From Verminephrobacter eiseniae EF01-2 (GTDB lineage Bacteria; Pseudomonadota; Gammaproteobacteria; Burkholderiales; Burkholderiaceae_C), in NCBI RefSeq assembly GCF_000015565.1, contig NC_008786.1, forward strand, positions 1,240,001 through 1,304,000: a stretch of 64,000 bases of DNA. The letters run 5' to 3'. Positions 1 to 7,939 of the stretch are shown piece after piece. The position numbers and the translations under genes are program-made. The first letter of the stretch is position 1, and every line of letters starts with the position of its first letter. The notes beneath the pieces are model-generated. The model did no database searches. It saw nothing but the letters and a program-made list of their open reading frames with translations, and was not told the origin of the DNA.

Positions 1-167
1 TCGGCGCATACGCCAGCGGCTCGGACCCGGCGCTGGACGAAGCCATCCGCTTGCAGCCGCAGATGGCGCAATTTCTGCAACAAGACCTGCACCAGGCCGC
101 CACGCTGGAGCAGAGCGTGGCCGCGCTGGCGGCAGCGCTGGACCCTTGCAGGCCCGGCGATGTCTGA
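1..167 (+). CDS. fliI: Flagellum-specific ATP synthase FliI, C-terminal fragment
   Basis: The reading frame is open from base 3 and ends at a TGA at 165-167, so only about 54 C-terminal residues are present. They include GAYASGSDPALDEAI and a helical tail with FLQQDL. This matches the C-terminal end of FliI, the cytoplasmic ATPase of the flagellar type III export apparatus that unloads substrates at the membrane gate. The catalytic core lies outside the window. The stop overlaps the ATG of the next gene by 8 bases, indicating translational coupling with fliJ. Identification rests on the tail sequence and on the fliJ-K-L-M-N order that follows. Confidence 0.85.
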   Translation, partial: GAYASGSDPALDEAIRLQPQMAQFLQQDLHQAATLEQSVAALAAALDPCRPGDV

Positions 168-618
168 CACCCTGTCGGTCGCGCTGGAACTGGCAACGCG
201 CCAGCGCGATGCAGCCAGCAAGGTCTTGCAGGCCCTGCTGGCGGCGCAGCGGGCAGCGCGCGCCCGGCTCGGACAACTGCAAGACTACGCCCGCGACACC
301 GAGTCCCGCTGGGGCATGCAGGCCGGCGCCAGGCTGCCACCCGAGGTGCTGTACCACCATGACCGGTTCATCGAGCGCCTGGATGAGGCAGCCCGCATCC
401 AGGCCGGCCTGCTCAGTGCCCAGAGCGAGCATGTGGCAAGCGCCCGGGGCGCGTTGCGGGCCGCGCAACTGCGCCTGGCCAGCCTGCGCCAACTGATGCA
501 ACGGCGCAGCGATGCCATGGCGCAGCAGCAGCGGCGCAGAGACCAGCAACAGACCGATGAATGGAGCGCGCTGCGCTATCGCGACGCCCGCCGGGGTTTT
601 CAGGAGCAGGAGCATTGA
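160..618 (+). CDS. fliJ: Flagellar export chaperone FliJ
   Basis: A 152-residue, highly charged, Ala/Gln/Arg-rich protein predicted to be almost entirely helical (two long coiled-coil helices), which is the size and character of FliJ. FliJ binds the FliI hexamer in a gamma-subunit-like way and escorts export substrates to FlhA. The start ATG lies inside the end of fliI (8-base overlap) and the stop lies 2 bases before fliK, so the genes are tightly coupled. FliJ diverges strongly between species, so position between fliI and fliK is a large part of the evidence. Confidence 0.88.
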   Translation: MSDTLSVALELATRQRDAASKVLQALLAAQRAARARLGQLQDYARDTESRWGMQAGARLPPEVLYHHDRFIERLDEAARIQAGLLSAQSEHVASARGALRAAQLRLASLRQLMQRRSDAMAQQQRRRDQQQTDEWSALRYRDARRGFQEQEH

Positions 619-620
619 CC

Positions 621-1988
621 ATGGAACAGGCAAAGATTTCCTCTGCCCAGGGCACGCCGGCAGCACAGCCGACGCGCGCCCCGGCGCCGGTGGTGGCCGA
701 TGTCGACGCCGGCACGCCGGCAACGGGCTTTGCGGCATGGCTGGCGGCGCTGGCTGCCGTGGCGGATGGCAAGGCGCCAGAGCCGGGGGCCGGCGCGGAC
801 GGCAGCCCGTCGGGCCTGGCAGCGTCCGACGCGGCCGACGACGGGGGCCATGCGTTGGCGCTGGCGGCCCGGCATGGCGGCGCTGCCGGCGCAGCGGACG
901 GGCCGGACATGCCGGACGGGCCGCCCGGCGCGGATGACGGGCTGACGGCATGGGCTGCGCTGACCGCGCTGACGGCCTTGACGGCATTGACGCAAGGCGG
1001 GCGTCCCCAGGGCCTGGTGGCCGAGACCGCCAGGCTCGATGGCTGGGCCGATCTGAAAGACGCGCAGCCCCCGGGCCTGGGGGCCGGATGGGGCCATGTC
1101 TTGGCGCGCCTGCAAAACGCGCAGATCCGGCGCGCCGCCGGCATCGGCGCGTTCGATGCGGTCGCAGGCGCGCCAGGCCAATCAGACCCATCGGCCCCAT
1201 CAGGCCCATCAGGCCCATCCGCCCCGTGGAGCGTCGGGGATGCCCTGCAGCGTCTGACGGCGGCCCATGGCGCGGGCGCGGCCCTGGCGCCCGCAGCGGG
1301 CGCGGGCCTGGCACAGCAGCCGCAGTCCGCAGGCGCCACGGCCGGGCATGGCGCCGCAGCGCTGGCCACAGGGGCCGCGCCGGCGGCCCGGCTGGCCGAA
1401 GCGGCGCCGGCCATGCCGGCCTCGGCGCCTGGCCCGGGGCCTGTCGTTGCCGCGCGTGCCGACGCAGCCCCGGCCAACGCCGGCGGCGCGTGGCCCGAGG
1501 GGGCGTCCCTGCGGATGCCGGGCGATGGCGCCCCGGCGCCGGTGGCTGGCGCAAGCCCCGGCGCCAATCCCGGCGGGATCGGCGCCCAAGACCAGGTGGC
1601 CCATCAGGTGGCTTACTGGGTCCAGCCGAAAATCCAGAGCGCGCAGTTGACGCTCCAGCGCGAGGGCCAGGCCGTCGAGGTGCGCGTGTCCTTGTCCGGC
1701 AACCAGGCCCATGTCTCCTTTGGCAGCGACCAGCCGCACACCCGCGAACTGCTCGATCAGGGCCAGGCGCAACTGAGCGATCTGCTGCGCAGCGAAGGGC
1801 TGGTGCTGTCGGGCATGTCGGTCGGCATGACGGCAGGCGAGGGTGCCGCCGGCCAGGGTGCGGGCGCGCCGGAGCGCCAGCGCGCCGGCGCGCGCCAGGC
1901 GCAGGTGCTGGCTCTGGCGCCGGTCGGCACGGCGCCCCTGGCGCGTGGCGGCGGGGCCACGGACCATGCGGTGGACATCTTTGTCTGA
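621..1988 (+). CDS. fliK: Flagellar hook-length control protein FliK
   Basis: 455 residues from the ATG at 621, two bases after the fliJ stop; an earlier in-frame ATG at 561 lies inside fliJ and is less likely. Residues ~1-330 are low-complexity Ala/Gly/Pro-rich sequence with tandem TAL and SGP units, the expected disordered ruler region. The C-terminal ~110 residues form the conserved Flg_hook domain, with LTLQREGQAVEVRVSLSG and a later LLRSEGLVLSGMSVG block, which contacts FlhB to switch export from hook to filament substrates. The tandem units (bases ~955-990 and ~1195-1220) are 9-12 bp and preserve frame, so ruler length could vary between strains. Confidence 0.9.
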   Translation: MEQAKISSAQGTPAAQPTRAPAPVVADVDAGTPATGFAAWLAALAAVADGKAPEPGAGADGSPSGLAASDAADDGGHALALAARHGGAAGAADGPDMPDGPPGADDGLTAWAALTALTALTALTQGGRPQGLVAETARLDGWADLKDAQPPGLGAGWGHVLARLQNAQIRRAAGIGAFDAVAGAPGQSDPSAPSGPSGPSAPWSVGDALQRLTAAHGAGAALAPAAGAGLAQQPQSAGATAGHGAAALATGAAPAARLAEAAPAMPASAPGPGPVVAARADAAPANAGGAWPEGASLRMPGDGAPAPVAGASPGANPGGIGAQDQVAHQVAYWVQPKIQSAQLTLQREGQAVEVRVSLSGNQAHVSFGSDQPHTRELLDQGQAQLSDLLRSEGLVLSGMSVGMTAGEGAAGQGAGAPERQRAGARQAQVLALAPVGTAPLARGGGATDHAVDIFV

Positions 1989-2106
1989 ATTGGCAGCCAG
2001 TGGCAACCAATTGGTCAATGGCATGGTTCGGGTTTTATTCTGGTGACCACGGCCTGTGCGCTGGTTCAATAATCGCTCATCAGGCCCTACCGCAAGGAAC
2101 CCCACC

Positions 2107-2682
2107 GTGCCCGTCAAACCCCCTGCGGCAGGCAAGAAAAAGCTGTTCATCGGCATCATCATCGGCACGGTGGCGCTGGTGCTGGTGACCTGTGGCGCTG
2201 TTGCATGGTTCGTCAACCGTTGTATGCATGCCGACGACGAAGAGGGCGGCATATGCCCGCGCAGGAATGCGCCCGCTGCCTCCATCTTCTTGCCGCTGGA
2301 AAACATGGTGGTCAATCTGGCCGACCCCGGCGGGGACCGGTTTGCCCAGATCGGCATCACGCTGGAACTCGAAGATGCCCGGGCGGAGGATCGGATCAGG
2401 CAGCACCTGCCGGTCATACGCAACGCCATCCTGATGCTGGCGTCCCAGCGCAGTTCGGCCGAACTGCTGCAGCGCAATGGCAAGGAAAAACTGGCCGCCG
2501 ACATCTTGCGCGAAGTGTCGCGCCCGTTGGGCTACCCGGTGCTTGCGCAGCGCGAACGCGCGGCGGCCGGGCCGCCGTCGCAGCCGTCGCAGCAGGAGGC
2601 CGCGCCAGGCCGCGCCAGCAGCGCAAGCATGGAGCGCAACCCGGTGCGCCGCGTGCTTTTTTCCAGCTTCATCATCCAGTGA
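2107..2682 (+). CDS. fliL: Flagellar basal body-associated protein FliL
   Basis: I place the start at the GTG at 2107 because AAGGA sits a few bases upstream and the product then begins with a short basic segment (PVKPPAAGKKK) before a single transmembrane helix (residues ~12-36), as in other FliL proteins. An in-frame ATG at 2056 would add 17 atypical residues. The periplasmic part contains FLPLENMVVNLADPGGDRFAQIGITLE-type sequence, the conserved FliL core that rings the stators and supports MotAB function. The C-terminal ~30 residues are Gln/Ala/Ser-rich. fliM follows after 21 bases. Confidence 0.9.
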   Translation: MPVKPPAAGKKKLFIGIIIGTVALVLVTCGAVAWFVNRCMHADDEEGGICPRRNAPAASIFLPLENMVVNLADPGGDRFAQIGITLELEDARAEDRIRQHLPVIRNAILMLASQRSSAELLQRNGKEKLAADILREVSRPLGYPVLAQRERAAAGPPSQPSQQEAAPGRASSASMERNPVRRVLFSSFIIQ

Positions 2683-2703
2683 CCCGGGCCCCGAGGATGT
2701 GCG

Positions 2704-3708
2704 ATGAGTGAATCATTTCTTTCGCAAGAAGAGGTCGATGCGCTGCTCGAAGGGGTCACTGGCGAGAGCCAGAAGTCGGTCCAGGATGTGGTCGAGTCCG
2801 GCAGCGTGCGCAACTACGACCTCTCCAGCCAGGAGCGCATCGTCCGTGGCCGGATGCCGACGATGGAAATCGTCAATGAGCGGTTCGCGCGCAACCTGCG
2901 CATCGGGCTTTTCAACTTCATCCGGCGCAGCCCTGAAATCTCCGTCGGCATGGTGTCGGTGCAGCGCTACAGCGCCTTTTTGCGCGAGCTGGTGGTGCCG
3001 ACCAACTTCAACATCGTGGCCATCCGTCCGTTGCGCGGCAGCGGCCTGGTCGTTTGCGAGCCTTCGCTGGTGTTCGGCATCATCGACACCTTGTACGGCG
3101 GCGCCGGCAAGTTCCAGACCCGGATCGAAGGGCGGGATTTTTCGCCGACCGAGCAGCGGGTCATCAACCGGCTGGTCGACGTGATCTGCGCCGAATACAA
3201 AAAAGCCTGGCAGGGCATTTATCCGCTCGAGCTCGAATACCAGCGCTCGGAGATGCAGCCACAGTTCGCGAACATCGCCACCCCCAGCGAAATCGTGGTC
3301 TCCACGGCGTTCCAACTGGAGATCGGCGACCTGCCGGGCGCCATCCATATGTGCATGCCTTACGCGACGCTGGAGCCGATCCGCGACGTGCTGTACTCGT
3401 CGACGCAGGGCGACTCGATCGAGGTCGACCGCCGCTGGGTGCGCGTGCTGACGCGCGAGATTCAGGCCGCAGAAGTGGTCTTGGTGGCGGAACTGGCCCG
3501 TGCCGATGCCACGGTCGAGCAGTTGCTGGCGCTCAAGCCCGGTGACTTCATCGAACTCGAGCGCCAGCCGCGCATTCGGGCGGCGATCGGCGGGGTGCCG
3601 ATTTTTGAATGCCAATACGGAACCCACAATTGCAGATACGCCATCCGCATCGAGAAATGCCTGCGCAATGCAGACCCAAGCTGGTTGGGAGAAAAAGATG
3701 TCAACTGA
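2704..3708 (+). CDS. fliM: Flagellar motor switch protein FliM
   Basis: 334 residues, the usual FliM length. The N-terminus has the CheY-P binding segment (SFLSQEEVDALLEG, residues 4-17). A CheC-like middle domain contains the GGxG-type turn (YGGAGKFQTRIEGRDFSPTE), and the C-terminal ~80 residues are a SpoA domain that pairs with FliN. FliM forms the C-ring with FliG and FliN and sets rotation direction. The 3' end overlaps the fliN start by 11 bases, so the two switch subunits are translationally coupled. Confidence 0.97.
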   Translation: MSESFLSQEEVDALLEGVTGESQKSVQDVVESGSVRNYDLSSQERIVRGRMPTMEIVNERFARNLRIGLFNFIRRSPEISVGMVSVQRYSAFLRELVVPTNFNIVAIRPLRGSGLVVCEPSLVFGIIDTLYGGAGKFQTRIEGRDFSPTEQRVINRLVDVICAEYKKAWQGIYPLELEYQRSEMQPQFANIATPSEIVVSTAFQLEIGDLPGAIHMCMPYATLEPIRDVLYSSTQGDSIEVDRRWVRVLTREIQAAEVVLVAELARADATVEQLLALKPGDFIELERQPRIRAAIGGVPIFECQYGTHNCRYAIRIEKCLRNADPSWLGEKDVN

Positions 3709-4189
3709 AGATGGCCCGCCCGGCGCTGGCCAGGGCGCCCCCGCAGACAACGCGGCGGACGACCCGTTCAATGGCTGGGCCGAGGCGCTGAAAGAGCAAA
3801 AACGCAGCGACGAGCCGCCCGCCGAGGGGCAGCAGGGGGGGCCCTTGAGCGGCGAGCCGGTGCGTCCCCCTCTTGCCGGCGCCGCCAGTGGCGCCAGCGC
3901 TGTCAACGGCGGCGAGCAGGTCATCAACGACATCAACCGGGTGCTGGACATCCCGGTGCAACTGTCGGTGGAGCTCGGGCGCACCAAGGTGCCGATCAAA
4001 TACATACTGCAACTGGCGCAAGGCTCGGTGGTGGAGCTCGATGCACTGGCCGGCGAGCCTATGGACGTGCTGGTCAACGGCTATCTGATCGCCCAAGGCG
4101 AGGTGGTGGTGGTCAACGACAAGTTCGGCATCCGCCTGACCGATGTGGTGACGCCCTCCGAGCGCCTGCGGCGCGTCAGCCGTGGCTAG
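3698..4189 (+). CDS. fliN: Flagellar motor switch protein FliN
   Basis: 163 residues from the ATG at 3698, inside the end of fliM. The first ~75 residues are acidic and low-complexity. The C-terminal ~85 residues are the SpoA domain (VLDIPVQLSVELGRTKVPI, then LAQGSVVELD and GEVVVVNDKFGIRLTDV). FliN is the most abundant C-ring protein and docks the FliH-FliI ATPase complex. The TAG stop at 4187-4189 is also the first three bases of a MITE-like element, so the present C-terminus is set by that insertion. Nothing conserved appears to be missing. Confidence 0.96.
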   Translation: MSTEDGPPGAGQGAPADNAADDPFNGWAEALKEQKRSDEPPAEGQQGGPLSGEPVRPPLAGAASGASAVNGGEQVINDINRVLDIPVQLSVELGRTKVPIKYILQLAQGSVVELDALAGEPMDVLVNGYLIAQGEVVVVNDKFGIRLTDVVTPSERLRRVSRG

Positions 4190-4356
4190 TGTCGCGTCAC
4201 CGACCATCTGTCGGTCTGCGCTGGCCATCGAAGCGCAGCGCGGCGTTGCAGCGCTTGCCAATACGCTCGCGCTCGGTATTGGCCGCGCGATGCGCCTTGC
4301 GCTGCGCTCCGATGGCGGCGCGCTGCCTGCGCCATCTGACCGATGACGCGGCACTA
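4187..4356. repeat. MITE-like palindromic element, copy 1 (fliN/fliO junction)
   Basis: About 170 bp bounded by TAGTGTCGCGTCA and its near-complement TGACGCGGCACTA. Two closely related copies occur at 41453-41616 and 45306-45468. The whole element is an imperfect palindrome centred on CCAATAC...GGTATTGG, so a single strand can fold into one long hairpin. It encodes no protein. Here it lies in the middle of the fli operon, contributes the fliN stop codon, and ends 5 bases before the fliO ATG. Confidence 0.85.
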
Positions 4357-4361
4357 GCGGC

Positions 4362-4658
4362 ATGACCTCGAACCTGCTCCCCTCGGTCGCGGTGCTGCTG
4401 TTTGTCGGCGCGATGGCCTGGCTGGCCTGGCTCGTTCGGCGCCAGCGCCATGGCGCTGGCGGCCCGGCTTCCGGCGCTGCCGCGCGTGTGCTGTCTGCGG
4501 TGGCGGTCGGGCCGCAGCAGCGCGTGGTGACGGTGGAGGTCGGGCCCGAGCATGCGCGCATATGGTTGGTGCTCGGTGTGACGGCCCGGCAGGTCAGTTG
4601 CCTGCATGTGCTGCCCGTGCCGCCGCAGGGAAATGCCAATGAAAATGCCAACGACTGA
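4362..4658 (+). CDS. fliO: Flagellar biosynthesis protein FliO
   Basis: 98 residues with one N-terminal transmembrane helix (LLPSVAVLLFVGAMAWLAWLV, residues ~5-25), a basic stretch, and a cytoplasmic FliO domain with QQRVVTVEVG and WLVLGVTARQVSCLH. FliO is an assembly chaperone for the FliP pentamer of the export gate. It sits between fliN and fliP as expected. The start is only 5 bases past the right end of the MITE-like element, so its ribosome-binding region derives from the element and no good Shine-Dalgarno is visible. Translation may be weak or depend on re-initiation. Confidence 0.88.
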   Translation: MTSNLLPSVAVLLFVGAMAWLAWLVRRQRHGAGGPASGAAARVLSAVAVGPQQRVVTVEVGPEHARIWLVLGVTARQVSCLHVLPVPPQGNANENAND

Positions 4659-5721
4659 AGCATCGGCGGTTCCGGCGCCGGGCCGGGCGCGGGTTTCCAG
4701 AAGCTCACGGGAACACCTGCGTCTTCGGGCGGCCGGGCGGCGCGCACTGGGGTACCTGCGCCTTCGGCTGCGGTATGAGCACCTTCGGGCGGCCGGGCGG
4801 CGCGCACTGGGGTACCTGCGCCTTCGGCTACGGTATGAGCGCCTTCGGGCGGCCGGGCGGCGCGCACTGGGGTACCTGCGCCTTCGGCTACGGTATGAGC
4901 GCCTTCGGGCGGCCGGGCGGCGCGCACTGGAGTACCTGCGCCTTCGGCTACGGTATGAGCACCTTCGGGCGGCCGGGCGGCGCTCATGGCTGCTCGCCGC
5001 GCTGGCCGGGGCCGCTGTCATGTCGGTCCCGGTGTGGGCGCAAACGGCGGGCGCTTTGCCGTTGATCGTTGGCAATGGCCCGGCGGGCAGCAGCTACTCG
5101 GTGCCGATACAGACCCTGCTGTTCTTCACCGCGCTGACGTTCCTGCCGGCGGTGCTGCTGATGATGACCGGCTTTACGCGCATCGTGATCGTGCTGTCGC
5201 TGCTGCGCCAGGCGCTGGGCACGCAGTCCGTGCCGCCGAACCAGATCATCATCGGCCTGTCGCTGTTGCTGACTTTCTTCGTGATGGGCCCCACGTTCGA
5301 GCGCGTGTACCAGGAAGCGTACCTGCCCTACACCAACGACAGCATTAGCTTCGAACAGGCATTGGACAAGGCCGAAGCGCCGATGCGCAGCTTCATGCTC
5401 AAGCAGACCCGGCAATCGGACTTCGGCCTGTTTGCCCGGCTGGCCCGGCTCGACCCGCAGGTGAGCGCGCAAACGGCGCCGCTGCGCGTGCTGGTGCCGG
5501 CTTTCGTGACCAGCGAGCTCAAGTCGGCGTTTCAGATCGGCTTCATGATCTTCATCCCGTTCCTGGTGATCGACATGCTGGTCTCCAGCATCCTGATGTC
5601 CCTGGGCATGATGATGCTGTCGCCGGTCTTGGTGGCGCTGCCGTTCAAACTGATGCTGTTCGTGCTCGCCGATGGCTGGAATTTGCTGCTCGGCTCGCTG
5701 GCAGCCAGTTTCGTGATCTGA
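4639..5721 (+). CDS. fliP: Flagellar export gate protein FliP with N-terminal repeat insertion
   Basis: From ~4970 onward this is ordinary FliP: a cleavable signal (WLLAALAGAAVMSVPVWAQ), then IQTLLFFTALTFLPAVLLMM, VIVLSLLRQALGTQ, PPNQIIIGLSLLLTFFVMGP and the C-terminal helices (LVIDMLVSSILMSLGMMMLSP). FliP pentamers with FliQ and FliR form the export gate. Family members are ~245-260 residues. Here ~110 extra residues precede the signal, encoded by ~4.5 copies of a 60-bp minisatellite giving a basic 20-residue repeat. I place the start at ATG 4639, with AGGGA about 8 bases upstream; 4633 and 4606 are alternatives. The real protein may start differently, because no ATG lies immediately before the signal in this frame. 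Confidence 0.9.
   Translation: MKMPTTEASAVPAPGRARVSRSSREHLRLRAAGRRALGYLRLRLRYEHLRAAGRRALGYLRLRLRYERLRAAGRRALGYLRLRLRYERLRAAGRRALEYLRLRLRYEHLRAAGRRSWLLAALAGAAVMSVPVWAQTAGALPLIVGNGPAGSSYSVPIQTLLFFTALTFLPAVLLMMTGFTRIVIVLSLLRQALGTQSVPPNQIIIGLSLLLTFFVMGPTFERVYQEAYLPYTNDSISFEQALDKAEAPMRSFMLKQTRQSDFGLFARLARLDPQVSAQTAPLRVLVPAFVTSELKSAFQIGFMIFIPFLVIDMLVSSILMSLGMMMLSPVLVALPFKLMLFVLADGWNLLLGSLAASFVI
4714..4985 (+). repeat. 60-bp minisatellite (~4.5 units) in the 5' end of fliP
   Basis: Tandem, nearly identical 60-bp units containing GGTACCTGCGCCTTCGGCTA followed by an CCTTCGGGCGGCCGGGCGG block. Units differ at only a few positions (GGGGTACC against GGAGTACC, GAGCACC against GAGCGCC). Because 60 is a multiple of three, the fliP frame stays open through all of them. 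The low divergence points to recent expansion or ongoing homogenisation. Confidence 0.95.
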
Positions 5722-5732
5722 AGGGAGATGCG

Positions 5733-6002
5733 ATGACAGCGCAAATGGTGCTGACCATCGGGCGCGACGCCCTGAGCTTGCTGCTGATGATCTCCATGCC
5801 GGTGCTGGCGGCGGTGCTGGCCGTCGGGTTGATCGTCAGCATCTTTCAGGCCGTCACGCAGATCCATGAAGCCACCCTGGCCTTCGTTCCGAAACTGATC
5901 GCCGCGATGGCGGTGCTTGCGCTGGCCGGCCCCTGGATGCTCGGCCTGCTGGTCGATTTCATCCGCCGGACCATCGAATCCATCCCTTCGATGATCGGCT
6001 GA
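5733..6002 (+). CDS. fliQ: Flagellar biosynthetic protein FliQ
   Basis: 89 residues with two transmembrane helices (residues ~16-38 and ~52-75) joined by the conserved FQAVTQIHEATLAFVPK segment, the FliQ signature. It is a component of the FliPQR export gate. It starts 11 bases after fliP, preceded by GGGAG. Length and order are canonical. Confidence 0.97.
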   Translation: MTAQMVLTIGRDALSLLLMISMPVLAAVLAVGLIVSIFQAVTQIHEATLAFVPKLIAAMAVLALAGPWMLGLLVDFIRRTIESIPSMIG

Positions 6003-6076
6003 CCTGCCGCAGGCGCCAATGGCACTGCGCGCACGGTGCGCACAGCGCGGGCCGCCGGAGACCGGAAAACAGCACG

Positions 6077-6847
6077 ATGACCTTCTCTGAAGCCCAGATC
6101 ATGGCCTGGCTGTCGCCTGTGCTGTGGCCCTTCCTGCGGGTGCTGGCCCTGTTCTCGGTGGCGCCGGTGTTCTCGGCGCGGCAACTGCCGCTGCGCGCCA
6201 AGATCGGCCTGGCCTTCCTGGTGGCGCTATGCGCCCAGGGGGTGCTGACCGATCAGCCCGTCATCAGCGTCAATGGCCGCGAGGCATTGGGCGCGGTGGC
6301 GCAGCAGGTCGCCGTGGGGCTGGCCATCGGCTTTGCGCTGCGCCTGGTATTTACCGCCGTGGAGTTGGCCGGTGAAATCATCGGTTTGCAGATGGGGCTG
6401 AACTTCGCGTCGTTTTTCGACCCCGTAGCCCATGCGCAGATCAGCGCCGTGACCCGCTTTTTCGACAACCTGGTGCTGCTGCTGTTCATCGTCGGCAACG
6501 GCCATTTGCTGGTGCTGATGGCGGTGGTCGATAGCTTTGACCGCTTTCCGGTCGACGGCAATTTCCTGCAAGCGCTCGGGCAGATGCGGCTGCACACGCT
6601 GGGGTCGGCCATATTTTCCAGCGCCCTGTGGATCGCCTTGCCGATGATCGCGCTGCTGCTGTTCGTCAATCTGACGCTGGGCATCATCTCGCGGGTTGCG
6701 CCCCAGATGAACATCTACGCCGTGGGCTTTCCGGTCACGCTCACGGTGGGCCTGTTGGGCATCACGGCCACATTGCCGATGCTGGAATCACCCGTGCTGG
6801 CGCTGATGCAGCAAGCGGTGGAACTGTTTGTCACGCAGCAGCGCTAG
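6077..6847 (+). CDS. fliR: Flagellar biosynthetic protein FliR
   Basis: 256 residues with about six hydrophobic segments. Typical FliR features are an N-terminal helix (MAWLSPVLWPFLRVLALFSVAPVF), the LAGEIIGLQMGLNFASFFDP segment, and a C-terminal region with GIISRVAPQMNIYAVGFPV. FliR caps the FliP5FliQ4 gate. It follows fliQ after a 74-base gap and is the last gene of the run; a stem-loop terminator lies 14 bases past the stop. Confidence 0.97.
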   Translation: MTFSEAQIMAWLSPVLWPFLRVLALFSVAPVFSARQLPLRAKIGLAFLVALCAQGVLTDQPVISVNGREALGAVAQQVAVGLAIGFALRLVFTAVELAGEIIGLQMGLNFASFFDPVAHAQISAVTRFFDNLVLLLFIVGNGHLLVLMAVVDSFDRFPVDGNFLQALGQMRLHTLGSAIFSSALWIALPMIALLLFVNLTLGIISRVAPQMNIYAVGFPVTLTVGLLGITATLPMLESPVLALMQQAVELFVTQQR

Positions 6848-6861
6848 GCGCAGGCCGATCA

Positions 6862-6894
6862 CCGGGGTTGTGCGCCGGAACCCCGGGAAATTTT
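6862..6894 (+). terminator. Rho-independent terminator after fliR
   Basis: Perfect 8-bp stem CCGGGGTT / AACCCCGG (6862-6869, 6879-6886) with a 9-base loop, followed by GAAATTTT. It begins 14 bases after the fliR stop and would end the fli operon transcript. The T-run is short, so efficiency is uncertain. Confidence 0.6.
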
Positions 6895-7059
6895 GCCCCC
6901 CCGACGGTCCGCCCTGAAGCTCGTTGGAATGGATCGCTTCGGCGCCGCGCCGACAGATCGTCACGCGGTCGGCCAGCGGCGCCCTCGATGCGCAACGGAA
7001 GAATCTGTGCGCCAAGCCCCCAGCCAAGCCGCCAAACCGTCCGAGCGTCAATGCGAGCG

Positions 7060-7461
7060 TCAATGCTTCAGCCAGTTTTCGACGATCAAGCCTGGGTAAG
7101 GCGCGAAGTCGCGCTCATTGTTCGTGACCAAGGTCGCTCCCAGCGCAATCGCGTGGGCGGCGATGAGTTTGTCCAGGTGGTCTGACTTCCTCTGCCTCGT
7201 TGCGCTGCGAACCGGGCCGTAGGAGCGAGCGGCTGCGGTATCGAATGGCTCGACTTCCATCAGTTCGATGAGCGCATCGAGATTTCGGCGCTCCCGGTCA
7301 GGATCAGGGCAAACCGAAACCCCGAATTCAAGCTCGGCAAAAGTGATGGCAGACATGAGCACATCCCCAACGTAGCACTGGGCGAAGCGGCGAGAGACTT
7401 CCTCGGGCTGATGCTTCATCAGGTAAATGCACATATTGGTGTCGAGCATGTAGCGCGGCAT
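7060..7461 (-). CDS. vapC: VapC-type PIN-domain ribonuclease toxin
   Basis: 133 residues starting at MPRYMLDTNMCIYLMK. The PIN-domain acidic residues are visible: the D in MLDTN, the E in TFAELEFG, and the D in DHLDKLIAAHA followed by LVTNNERDF. This is the tRNA(fMet)-site-specific endonuclease subgroup of VapC. Its ATG shares one base with the stop of the upstream vapB (TGATG), the usual coupled arrangement. A longer open frame upstream is vapB coding sequence read in another frame. Confidence 0.92.
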   Translation of the reverse strand: MPRYMLDTNMCIYLMKHQPEEVSRRFAQCYVGDVLMSAITFAELEFGVSVCPDPDRERRNLDALIELMEVEPFDTAAARSYGPVRSATRQRKSDHLDKLIAAHAIALGATLVTNNERDFAPYPGLIVENWLKH

Positions 7462-7697
7462 CAGAGCGCATCCCGGTCGCGTTGCCCATGCCCGCCCCGG
7501 CCATTGGCCATGAAATCCGGGGCGAACCGGGCGAAACGCTCCATGAGGCCCGCAAGAGACGGCCGAGCCGGTCGAATCCGCAACTCGTCCCCCACGCGCT
7601 CGATGCACAGCACCATGTCCGTGCGCTCATAGGACAGCTCGGCCGGGATTCTCACGGCCTGCGAATTGCCATTGCGAAAGACTTTTGTCGTGTGCAT
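7461..7697 (-). CDS. vapB: VapB-type antitoxin (AbrB/SpoVT-like swapped hairpin)
   Basis: 78 residues from MHTTKVFRNGNSQAVRIPAE, the hallmark N-terminal swapped-hairpin DNA-binding motif of VapB. An in-frame ATG nine codons earlier is possible but the conserved domain begins here. The C-terminus is basic and Gly-rich where it should wrap the VapC active site. Such pairs autoregulate by binding their own promoter. The pair sits as a two-gene cassette between the flagellar operon and a Bug receptor gene. Confidence 0.9.
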   Translation of the reverse strand: MHTTKVFRNGNSQAVRIPAELSYERTDMVLCIERVGDELRIRPARPSLAGLMERFARFAPDFMANGRGGHGQRDRDAL

Positions 7698-7939
7698 GGA
7701 GATCACCATACCATGTGTGTACATGGATGTACCATCCCCGAATCCACAAGGTTTGTCTATGCGTCGGCAATGGCCGTCCGGGCGGCGAACAAGAAATCCA
7801 AAGCGTCACCCTCATGTCCCGGGGCGGGATCGCCCTCAGCATGAAGTCGCAGGCCCACGCCACGACGAAGGCCGTGAAGCTGGCGCTGCCCAAGCCCCAC
7901 CCCTGCCAAAATTTCCGGCGGTTCCGGCGTGCCGCCCGA

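Noticed and set aside
4714..4985. 60-bp array in fliP considered as a CRISPR or as a separate gene on the minus strand
   Set aside because: Units are contiguous without unique spacers, and the minus-strand repeat protein is an artefact of the same repeat being open in all frames.
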